Part shown: positions 8,826 to 15,975 of the stretch, one piece after another
Numbering within the stretch: position 1 is the first letter of the stretch
Layout of the letters: each line of letters opens with the position of its first letter
Assembly (NCBI GenBank): GCA_964625225.1
Contig: CAZVAR010000010.1
Location: forward strand, 1 to 55,673
DNA: 55,673 nt
Reading direction: 5' to 3'
DNA from: CAZVAR01 sp964625225
GTDB taxonomy: Bacteria; Pseudomonadota; Alphaproteobacteria; JAJUGE01
The notes under the pieces: model-generated
The model's database searches: none
Seen by the model: only the letters and a program-made list of their open reading frames with translations
Told to the model about the DNA's origin: nothing
Translations under genes and position numbers: made by a program

Positions 8826-9227
8826 TCACACCGATTTCACTTGGATCTTCTTCGCCTTGGCTGGCTCCGCCTTAGGCAGCACCAGTCGCAATATGCCGTT
8901 GCTCTGGGTCGCTTCGATGCGGTCGCGGTCGATGTCGTCCGACAAGGTGAAGTTACGTTCGAAATCCCCGTCGGCATATTCGGTATAGACCCGCCGGTAG
9001 CCGTCATAGTCCTGCACCGCGGCACGGCCCTGGATGGTCAACACCCGCTTGTCGAGGGTAATGTCCACGGCGTCCGGGGCCACGCCCGGTATCTCAGCCA
9101 GCAGGATGATCGCGTCCTTGGTCTCGTAGATGTCCGTGCGCGGCGTGAAGACGCGGCGCACACGGGTGCGCTGGGCGCGCTCCGCCGGCGTGCTCTGCTG
9201 GCCGGATTGTTGCAACTCGTTCGCCAT
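8826..9227 (-). CDS. Small heat-shock protein, Hsp20/alpha-crystallin family (2)
   Basis: A compact 133-residue Hsp20 chaperone. Its N-terminal arm is short and Gln/Arg-rich, unlike its two neighbours. The alpha-crystallin domain has GVAPDAVDITLDKRVLTIQG and ends with NGILRLVLPKAE; the tail KKIQVK carries an I-x-V motif. The start at 9227 has GGAGG six bases upstream; an ATG two codons earlier overlaps that site. The different arm suggests the three Hsp20 proteins are distinct paralogues that could form mixed oligomers rather than recent duplicates. Confidence 0.92.
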   Translation of the reverse strand: MANELQQSGQQSTPAERAQRTRVRRVFTPRTDIYETKDAIILLAEIPGVAPDAVDITLDKRVLTIQGRAAVQDYDGYRRVYTEYADGDFERNFTLSDDIDRDRIEATQSNGILRLVLPKAEPAKAKKIQVKSV

Positions 9228-9246
9228 CTCCATCCTCCTGTCCTGC

Positions 9247-9696
9247 TCAGCGTGCCTGAATTTGGATCTTGCGGGGACGGTCGGCCTCCGGCCGGTACAG
9301 CTTGATCTCCAGGATTCCATTGCGGCAATGCGCCTGCACCTTGTCCCCGTCCACGCGGAACGGCAGTCTTACCGTTCGCGTGAAGTGACCGGACGGGATC
9401 TCCCGCCGGTGCCAAACGACATCCTCACCGTCCTTGATCGTCGACTCCCGCTTGCCCTTGAGCGTCAGCACGTCCTCATGAACCGTGATGTCCAGACTGT
9501 CAGCGGCTACGCCGGGAATCTCGGCCGTAACGACGATGCCATCCTCGCCGGCCCAGAGATTCACCGGCGGGAAGTCCTGCGTTGCCGCATTGCCGAGGCC
9601 GAGGCCGCCGAACAGCCGGCTCATCTCCTCCTGCATGCGCCGCATCTCGCGGAACGGGTCGAAGCCGCCGAAGCGGCCGAAATCCGGAAACATCAT
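9247..9696 (-). CDS. Small heat-shock protein, Hsp20/alpha-crystallin family (3)
   Basis: A 149-residue Hsp20 chaperone, first gene of the minus-strand trio and transcribed divergently from ftsH. The N-terminal arm FGGFDPFREM plus a Met-rich helix is typical of the class found beside quality-control proteases. The alpha-crystallin domain includes GVAADSLDITVHEDVLTLKG and CRNGILEIKLYRPE; the tail RKIQIQ has an I-x-I motif. GGAGGAGA precedes the ATG at 9696. The long upstream extension of the frame is Arg/Cys-rich and not protein-like. Confidence 0.93.
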   Translation of the reverse strand: MMFPDFGRFGGFDPFREMRRMQEEMSRLFGGLGLGNAATQDFPPVNLWAGEDGIVVTAEIPGVAADSLDITVHEDVLTLKGKRESTIKDGEDVVWHRREIPSGHFTRTVRLPFRVDGDKVQAHCRNGILEIKLYRPEADRPRKIQIQAR

Positions 9697-10007
9697 GTCG
9701 GCTCTCCTCCGTTGGCAATCTGCACAGGAATAACGTAAAGAGCCGCAGGATGTTCGATTCGGCGGAACATGATCCCGCCAGGCACCGCGACCGTGTGGCC
9801 GGGCTGGCGACGGGATGCGGCGCACGCTTCGTCCGCGGCAGACGTTGCCGGAGCGCCGCGCTTCGGGTTCGGGACAGGGCCACACTGCGTGGGGTCCGAT
9901 GCCACCGCCGGGCAGCCGAGAGCGTGCACCGGCGACATGGCTTGCAAAGCAGGTGCGGCGCGCGCACCTACACCTAGGACGATCGGGAGCGTGCAGGGGG
10001 CAGGCGC
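9697..10007. promoter_or_regulatory. Divergent promoter region between hsp20 (3) and ftsH
   Basis: These 311 bases must drive the hsp20 trio leftward and ftsH rightward. A heat-shock promoter would be expected. CTTGCAAA at 9941-9948, about 60 bases before the ftsH start, resembles a sigma-32 -35 element, but the sequence at the -10 distance (around CACCTACACCTA, 9965-9976) matches poorly. I therefore cannot assign RpoH control from sequence alone. Confidence 0.3.
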
Positions 10008-11858
10008 GTGGAAAAGAAGACGCAAATCAATGTCTGGTACTTCATCGCGGCCTTCTTCGGCGTCCTGCTGCTCCAGGATCTCTGGATCGGAAGCCGCCGC
10101 GTCGAGACGATCCCCTATAGCGAGTTCGAGCGCTATGTCGAGCAGGGTCAAGTCGAGTCGGTCATCGTCGGCAGCGATTCGATTCGCGGTACCTTCACCG
10201 AGCCCCGGAACGGCAAGACCGAATTCGTCACCACTCGCGTCGACCCACAGCTCGCGGAGCGCCTGACCGAGAAGGGCATCACGGTCACCGGCGCGGTCGA
10301 GAACACCTTCCTCACCAATCTCCTGTCCTGGGTCCTGCCGGTCCTCCTGTTTTTCGGCCTGTGGATGCTCGTGATCCGCAAGGTCGCCGAGAAGCAGGGC
10401 CTAGGCGGCTTCATGTCGGTCGGCCGCAGCAAGGCCAAGGTCTATGTCGAGCAGGACACCAAGGTCACGTTCGATGACGTGGCCGGCGTCGACGAGGCGA
10501 AAGCCGAGCTGCAGGAGGTCGTCGAGTTCCTGCAGCATCCCGAGCAATATGGCCGTCTTGGCGCGCGCATCCCCAAGGGCATCCTTCTGGTCGGGCCACC
10601 GGGCACCGGCAAGACCCTGCTCGCGCGCGCCGTGGCCGGCGAGGCGGGCGTGCCCTTCTTCTCGATCAACGGCTCCGAGTTCGTCGAGATGTTCGTCGGC
10701 GTCGGCGCCGCGCGGGTGCGGGACCTCTTCGAGCAGGCACGCAAGCAGGCGCCCGCGATCATCTTCATCGACGAGCTCGATGCGCTGGGGCGCGCGCGCG
10801 GAGCGTTTCCGGGCTTGGGCGGTCATGACGAGAAGGAGCAGACCTTGAACCAGCTCCTGAGCGAGCTGGACGGCTTCGACCCTTCGGGCGGCATCGTCAT
10901 CCTCTCCGCCACCAACCGGCCGGAGATTCTCGACCCGGCCCTGCTGCGGGCCGGACGCTTCGACCGGCAGGTACTGGTAGACCGCCCGGACAAGGTCGGC
11001 CGGGTGCAGATCCTCAAGGTCCACGTTAAGAAGGTGAAGCTCGCTCCCGAGGTGGACCTGGAGAAGATTGCCGCGATTACCACCGGTTTCACCGGTGCCG
11101 ATCTTGCCAACCTCGTCAACGAGGCCGCGCTGCTCGCCACCCGCCGCCATCGCGAGGCGGTGACGATGGACGATTTCACCGCCGCGGTCGAGCGCATCGT
11201 CGCCGGCCTCGAGAAGAAGAACCGCCTGCTCAACCCGCACGAGCGCCGCGTCGTCGCCTATCACGAAATGGGACATGCCTTGGTCGCCCTTGCCTTGCCG
11301 GGCGTCGATCCCGTGCACAAGGTCTCGATCATCCCGCGCGGCATCGGTGCGCTCGGCTACACGATCCAGCGGCCGACGGAGGATCGCTTTCTGATGACCC
11401 GGGCCGAACTGGAAAACAAAGTCGCCGTCCTGCTGGGCGGTCGCGCCGCCGAGAAGCTGGTGTTCAACGAGGTCTCGACCGGGGCAGCCGACGATCTTGC
11501 CAAGGTGACCGACATCGCCCGCAGCATGGTTACGCGCTACGGCATGGACGAGGATCTCGGCTACGTCGCATACGACAAGGACCGCCCCGGCTTCCTCGGC
11601 CAACCGGTGCCGCAAGGACTGAGCAGCGAGCGTGAGTATAGCGAGGAGACGGCGCGGCGCATCGATGCCGCCGTGCGCAGCATCGTCCAGGCAGTGTTCG
11701 AGCGTGCCTACGGAATCCTGGAGCGCAACCGCGCCATCCTGGACCGTTGCGCCGAGGCGTTGCTGCAGCAGGAGACGCTCGACGAGGCCGAGCTGCGCGA
11801 ACTCACGCGCGATCTCAAGGGCGTGGTCGAAACGGGACAGGCCGCGCCGGCCGCATGA
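10008..11858 (+). CDS. ftsH: ATP-dependent zinc metalloprotease FtsH (accessory type)
   Basis: A 616-residue membrane-anchored AAA+ protease that extracts and degrades damaged membrane and cytosolic proteins. Two membrane segments (about residues 9-23 and 103-124) flank a small periplasmic domain. The AAA module shows Walker A GPPGTGKT (196-203), the pore loop MFVGVGA, Walker B IIFIDELDA and the second region of homology ATNRPEILDP. The zinc site is HEMGH (419-423), where housekeeping FtsH usually has HEAGH. The N-terminus (EKKTQINVWY) and the short C-terminus resemble the extra FtsH copies of stress-tolerance islands rather than the core alphaproteobacterial FtsH. The start is GTG. It ends 9 bases from the convergent M48 protease gene. 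Confidence 0.93.
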   Translation: MEKKTQINVWYFIAAFFGVLLLQDLWIGSRRVETIPYSEFERYVEQGQVESVIVGSDSIRGTFTEPRNGKTEFVTTRVDPQLAERLTEKGITVTGAVENTFLTNLLSWVLPVLLFFGLWMLVIRKVAEKQGLGGFMSVGRSKAKVYVEQDTKVTFDDVAGVDEAKAELQEVVEFLQHPEQYGRLGARIPKGILLVGPPGTGKTLLARAVAGEAGVPFFSINGSEFVEMFVGVGAARVRDLFEQARKQAPAIIFIDELDALGRARGAFPGLGGHDEKEQTLNQLLSELDGFDPSGGIVILSATNRPEILDPALLRAGRFDRQVLVDRPDKVGRVQILKVHVKKVKLAPEVDLEKIAAITTGFTGADLANLVNEAALLATRRHREAVTMDDFTAAVERIVAGLEKKNRLLNPHERRVVAYHEMGHALVALALPGVDPVHKVSIIPRGIGALGYTIQRPTEDRFLMTRAELENKVAVLLGGRAAEKLVFNEVSTGAADDLAKVTDIARSMVTRYGMDEDLGYVAYDKDRPGFLGQPVPQGLSSEREYSEETARRIDAAVRSIVQAVFERAYGILERNRAILDRCAEALLQQETLDEAELRELTRDLKGVVETGQAAPAA

Positions 11859-11867
11859 TCCCGGTCG

Positions 11868-12851
11868 TCACCACCAAGGCCAGGCGCGCCGCCAGCGCGG
11901 CGTGCCGATGGCCGGCATGAATTCCGTAGGCAGCACGAACTCCCTGTTCGGACGGAAGGCCGGGCTCGCGGACGGTCTGTAGAGCGCCAGCAGCCGCCGG
12001 ACGCGCTCCTCAGTCGTGGGATGCGTCCGCAGCAGCGAGGGCACCGGCACCCGCCGGCCCGGCATGAACATTTCCCAAAACGGCCCTTGATACCGCTCCA
12101 GCTTGACCAGCGCCGAGGCGAGCCCGCGGGGATCGCCGGTCAGCCCCGCCGCGTCGAGGTCGGCGTCGTACTCCCGTGCCCGCGAGAGTGCGAGCTGGAG
12201 CAACGCGCCGACCGTCGGAGCCGCAGTCAGGATTGCACCGGCCAGAAGCCAGCGCACACCTCCGCCCTCGACCGCGACCAGCATCGGAATCGAAAGGAAC
12301 AGCAGGAGAGTTCCGGCGAAGGCCAACACGCTCGTCAGCCGGCTCACCGTGTCCGCCAGGGCTATGACCCACAGATCGTTGTTGCGGATATGACTGATCT
12401 CGTGCGCCATGACCCCGGCAAGCTCACGCAGATCGAGCCGGCGTAACATCCCGTCGGTCATGGCGATCGCCGAATCGTGCGGGTCGCCGACGGCAAAGGC
12501 ATTGAGCATCCTGCTCGGCACGTAATAGAGCTCGGGAGGTCTGGGCAGGCCGGCCCGACGCGCCAGTTCGGCCAGGATCTGGTGCAGCTCCGGCAGCACG
12601 TTCGGCGGAACCCGCTGAGCGCGGTAGAGGGAGAGCGCCCAGCGCGGAGAAGCGCGCGGCCCGAAGATCAGCCCCAGCCCCCCGCCCAGCAGCACCCAGA
12701 TGATCGTCTCGGCACCGAACACGATCCAGGCGCACAGGGCCAGAAGCCCCACCATGCCACCGATCAGCAGCACCGAATAAAGGCGATTGCGCCATTTGTG
12801 CCGGCGCCGCTGCCCTTCATCGAGCGGCGCGGGAGCGGCGCGCGGGATCAT
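11868..12851 (-). CDS. M48 family membrane metalloprotease (HtpX-like)
   Basis: A 327-residue membrane zinc protease of family M48, related to HtpX, which cleaves misfolded inner-membrane proteins and overlaps FtsH in function. Two hydrophobic helices (about 25-45 and 47-64) precede the catalytic domain; the zinc motif is HEISH (150-154), and the third ligand is the Glu in SRAREYDAD. Two more hydrophobic segments lie between (about 175-215). The protein is longer than E. coli HtpX (293 residues) and its N-terminus differs. It is transcribed away from trxA and converges with ftsH, which supports a shared protein-quality-control role. Confidence 0.87.
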   Translation of the reverse strand: MIPRAAPAPLDEGQRRRHKWRNRLYSVLLIGGMVGLLALCAWIVFGAETIIWVLLGGGLGLIFGPRASPRWALSLYRAQRVPPNVLPELHQILAELARRAGLPRPPELYYVPSRMLNAFAVGDPHDSAIAMTDGMLRRLDLRELAGVMAHEISHIRNNDLWVIALADTVSRLTSVLAFAGTLLLFLSIPMLVAVEGGGVRWLLAGAILTAAPTVGALLQLALSRAREYDADLDAAGLTGDPRGLASALVKLERYQGPFWEMFMPGRRVPVPSLLRTHPTTEERVRRLLALYRPSASPAFRPNREFVLPTEFMPAIGTPRWRRAWPWW

Positions 12852-12918
12852 CGGGGCTTCCCGCCCGGCTTGTGCGGGCGGCGCCGCCGGTCTGGAACGG
12901 TCCGACGACGATTCGCGC

Positions 12919-13236
12919 TCAGAGGACCGATTCGACCCACTGGAAGAGCTGACTCTTCGGCATGGCGCCGATTTTCGTGGCGGCGACCTGGCCGTCCTTG
13001 AACACCATCAGCGTCGGGATGCCGCGTACGCCGTAGCGGCCGGGAATCTGCGGGTTCTCGTCGACATTCAGCTTCCGCACCTCGATGCGGTCCCCGAGCT
13101 CGTTCGAGAGGTCCTCCAGAAAGGGGGCGATCTGCCGGCAGGGACCACACCATTCGGCCCAGAAGTCCACGAGAACGGGCTTGTCCGCCTTGAGCACGTC
13201 CTGCTCGAAACTAGCGTCGGTCACGGCCTTGGTCAT
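12919..13236 (-). CDS. trxA: Thioredoxin
   Basis: A 105-residue thioredoxin, the normal length, reducing cytosolic disulfides. The active site WCGPC (residues 29-33) and the cis-proline segment GIPTLMVF are intact. An upstream extension of the frame was rejected because GAGG sits five bases before the ATG at 13236 and the family N-terminus starts there. It is 67 bases upstream of the M48 protease on the same strand, so the two may be co-transcribed, and divergent from dnaN. Thioredoxin is a recurring member of transmissible heat-resistance loci. Confidence 0.93.
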   Translation of the reverse strand: MTKAVTDASFEQDVLKADKPVLVDFWAEWCGPCRQIAPFLEDLSNELGDRIEVRKLNVDENPQIPGRYGVRGIPTLMVFKDGQVAATKIGAMPKSQLFQWVESVL

Positions 13237-13374
13237 GGTGTCCTCGTCTGCTCCACCCGCAGGCCCGGTCAATCGCCAGGACCTGTTAGAGAAGCTAAGG
13301 ACGCCCCAGAACAGCGTCAAGCACCGCGCCGGCGCCGGGCGCGGAACTACGGGCCCCGCGCGGCTTATGGCAGC

Positions 13375-13403
13375 CTGTCATTCGTTTCCCCGTCTGATAT
13401 ACT
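13375..13403 (+). promoter_or_regulatory. Candidate sigma-70 promoter for dnaN
   Basis: CTGTCA (13375-13380) and TATACT (13398-13403) are separated by 17 bases, matching the consensus at 4 of 6 and 5 of 6 positions. It lies 60 bases before the dnaN start, in the dnaN-trxA divergent gap. Its presence suggests dnaN is expressed without dnaA read-through here. Confidence 0.5.
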
Positions 13404-13462
13404 CTTTGCCCTTTGGCCCGCCGCCGGCCGGCCACGGTCTTCGTCCAATCAGTTGCGAAGTC

Positions 13463-14581
13463 ATGAAGCTGACCATCGAACGCAGCACGCTTCTCCGGTC
13501 CCTTGCCCACGCTCAGAGCGTGGTCGAACGGCGCAACACGATCCCGATCCTCGCCAACGTCCTGCTCCAGGTCACCGACAGCCGTCTCAGCTTCGCGGCG
13601 ACGGATATGGATATCGGCATTATCGAGACCGTGGAGGCAGAGGCGGAGACAGCCGGCTCGACCACAGCGCCAGCGCACACCCTCTACGATATCGCGCGCA
13701 AGCTGCCGGAGGGAGCCCAGGTCGCCATCGAAGCGAGCGGCGACAACGGGCAGGTGAAGCTCCGCTCGGGCCGCTCGACCTTTACCCTGGCAGCGCTGCC
13801 GGTCGAGGAGTTCCCGGCCATTTCCGGCGGCGATCTGCCACACCGGTTCCGCCTGCCGGCCCGTGAGTTGCGGCTGCTGATCGACCGGACCCGGTTCGCG
13901 ATCTCGACGGAAGAGACTCGCTATTATCTCAACGGGATCTATCTGCACGCGGCCGAGGCGAACGACACGCCGGTCCTCCGCGCCGTCGCCACGGACGGCC
14001 ATCGCCTCGCTCGCGCCGAGATTCCGCTGCCTGAAGGCGCTTCCGGCATACCCGGGGTAATCGTTCCGCGAAAGACCGTCAACGAAGTACGCAAACTGCT
14101 GGAAGAGGCTGAGGGTGAAATCGAAGTCGCGCTGTCGGATACCAGAATCCGCTTCGTGATCGGCGACGTGGTGCTGGTCTCCAAGCTCATCGACGGCACC
14201 TTCCCCGACTACGAGCGGGTGATCCCGACGAGCAACAGCAAGATCCTCGCGGTCGATTGCCGGATTTTCCGGGAGGCGGTCGACCGCGTTTCCACGATCT
14301 CCTCCGAGAAGTCGCGAGCGGTCAAGCTGAGCCTCAACGGCGATACCATGGTGCTGTCCGCCACGAGCGCGGACGCGGGCACCGCGACCGAGGAGATCGA
14401 AGTCCGCTACGATGCGGAGCCCATGGAGATCGGATTCAACTCTCGCTATCTACTGGACATTACCCAGCAGATCGAGGGGGAGACGGTCGAGATCGCGCTG
14501 GCGGATCCGACTGCGCCGACGCTGATTCGTGACTTGACCGACGCGAGCGCTCTGTACGTGCTCATGCCGATGCGGGTCTGA
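13463..14581 (+). CDS. dnaN: DNA polymerase III subunit beta (sliding clamp)
   Basis: A 372-residue processivity clamp that rings DNA and tethers DNA polymerase III. The N-terminus MKLTIERSTLL and the segment VVERRNTIPILANVLL are typical alphaproteobacterial DnaN, and the C-terminal end YVLMPMRV is the canonical clamp tail that borders the polymerase-binding pocket. The frame extends upstream to 13085, but the true family start is the ATG at 13463. It is followed by recF after 28 bases and then by gyrB. The usual upstream neighbour dnaA is absent from this window. Confidence 0.97.
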   Translation: MKLTIERSTLLRSLAHAQSVVERRNTIPILANVLLQVTDSRLSFAATDMDIGIIETVEAEAETAGSTTAPAHTLYDIARKLPEGAQVAIEASGDNGQVKLRSGRSTFTLAALPVEEFPAISGGDLPHRFRLPARELRLLIDRTRFAISTEETRYYLNGIYLHAAEANDTPVLRAVATDGHRLARAEIPLPEGASGIPGVIVPRKTVNEVRKLLEEAEGEIEVALSDTRIRFVIGDVVLVSKLIDGTFPDYERVIPTSNSKILAVDCRIFREAVDRVSTISSEKSRAVKLSLNGDTMVLSATSADAGTATEEIEVRYDAEPMEIGFNSRYLLDITQQIEGETVEIALADPTAPTLIRDLTDASALYVLMPMRV

Positions 14582-14609
14582 CCCGCCTGGAGGGTCGGGA
14601 ACAGCCGGA

Positions 14610-15749
14610 GTGCCTACCTCCGTCCCGCCGATGGCGGTCCGACGACTTACGCTCACCGAGTTCCGCTCCTACCCGGTCGCCCGGATGGAGATCGACGCGC
14701 GGCCGGTTGTCCTCACCGGCCCGAATGGGGCCGGCAAGACCAATCTGCTTGAGGCGGTATCGCTCCTTGTCCCCGGCCGCGGCTTGCGCCAGGCGCGCCT
14801 TGCCGACCTGCCGCGCCGCAGTAGCGGTGCGCCGTGGGGTGTGGCAGCACGGCTCGATACGCCCACCGGCCCGGTCGAGATCGGGACCGGCGGCGACCCG
14901 GCGACCTCGCACGGGAACGAACGACGCCTCGTCCGCATCAACGGTGCGGCCGTCCGCGGCCAGGCGGTTCTCGCGGAGCATGTCAGTGCGGTCTGGCTGA
15001 CGCCGCAGATGGATCGGCTGTTCGTCGAGAGCGCATCGGGGCGCAGGCGCTTTCTCGACCGGCTCGTCTACGGGTTCGATGCGGCGCACGCCGCGCGTGT
15101 ATCGAGATACGAGAATGCTATGCGCCAGCGGGCGAGACTGCTGCGCGACGGACCACGCGATCCCGCTTGGCTGGGGGCTCTCGAGCAAACGATGGCGGCC
15201 AGCGGGGTCGCCATCGCCGTCGCCCGCCGCGATCTCGTGGCGCGCCTGAATGCCGCCTGCACCGAAACGATCGGCCCGTTCCCATGCGGGGAGGCCAAGG
15301 CGGCCGGCGTGGTCGAGGATTGGTCGGAATCGATGTCCGTGGCCGAGGCGGAAGCCCGCTTCCGTGAGGCCTTGGCGCAATCCCGACCGCGTGACGGCGA
15401 AACCGGCGGTGCCGCTCTCGGGCCACACCGCAGCGATCTGGCCGTGAGCGACCGCGATCGCGGCATTCCAGCAGCGGAATGCTCGACCGGCGAGCAGAAG
15501 GCTTTGCTCATAGCGCTGGTGCTCGCGGCCGCGCGGCTCCAGGCCGACCGACGCGGTGCAGCACCGCTCCTGCTCATGGACGAGGTTGCAGCTCATCTGG
15601 ACGCGGAGCGACGTGCCAGCCTTTACGAGGAGATCTGCGCACTCGGCGCCCAGGCATGGCTTACCGGAACCGACCGCGAGACATTCGCCCCGCTCGGCGC
15701 ACGCGCGCAGTTCTTTGAGGTGAAAGAGAGCGCACTAATGCCTATATAA
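14610..15749 (+). CDS. recF: DNA replication and repair protein RecF
   Basis: A 379-residue SMC-like ATPase that loads RecA at gapped DNA. Walker A is GPNGAGKT (residues 37-44), the signature is STGEQKALL and Walker B is LLLMDEVAAHLD; the N-terminal LTLTEFRSY is typical. The start is uncertain: GTG at 14610 has GGAGGG about 14 bases upstream, while an ATG at 14631 would give a family-like shorter N-terminus but has no ribosome-binding site. The gene lies 28 bases downstream of dnaN, consistent with a dnaN-recF-gyrB transcript. Confidence 0.95.
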   Translation: MPTSVPPMAVRRLTLTEFRSYPVARMEIDARPVVLTGPNGAGKTNLLEAVSLLVPGRGLRQARLADLPRRSSGAPWGVAARLDTPTGPVEIGTGGDPATSHGNERRLVRINGAAVRGQAVLAEHVSAVWLTPQMDRLFVESASGRRRFLDRLVYGFDAAHAARVSRYENAMRQRARLLRDGPRDPAWLGALEQTMAASGVAIAVARRDLVARLNAACTETIGPFPCGEAKAAGVVEDWSESMSVAEAEARFREALAQSRPRDGETGGAALGPHRSDLAVSDRDRGIPAAECSTGEQKALLIALVLAAARLQADRRGAAPLLLMDEVAAHLDAERRASLYEEICALGAQAWLTGTDRETFAPLGARAQFFEVKESALMPI

Positions 15750-15975
15750 GTCTGGCATTATGCGGTTCCTGGATGTTCCGGACCAGGTTCTGCACGCCGA
15801 GGCAATCGCCGTTTGCTTCCCGAGCCCGCCGGAATGACCTGGTCGTTGGCTCGACATGGTCGGGCGAACGCTGTCTCAACGCCGGCACCCGATGCCGCCG
15901 GTTGAATGACGGCAACTGCAGACTTTGGACCGGACGTCGGGATATTCGTGCCGTGCAACTCTTCGTGATCCATCG

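Noticed and set aside
9941..9976. A sigma-32 promoter in front of ftsH
   Set aside because: The -35-like CTTGCAAA is suggestive, but the -10 region matches poorly, so it is mentioned only as a possibility.
13237..13462. Chromosomal replication origin next to dnaN
   Set aside because: No cluster of DnaA boxes or AT-rich unwinding region was seen, and dnaA is absent.
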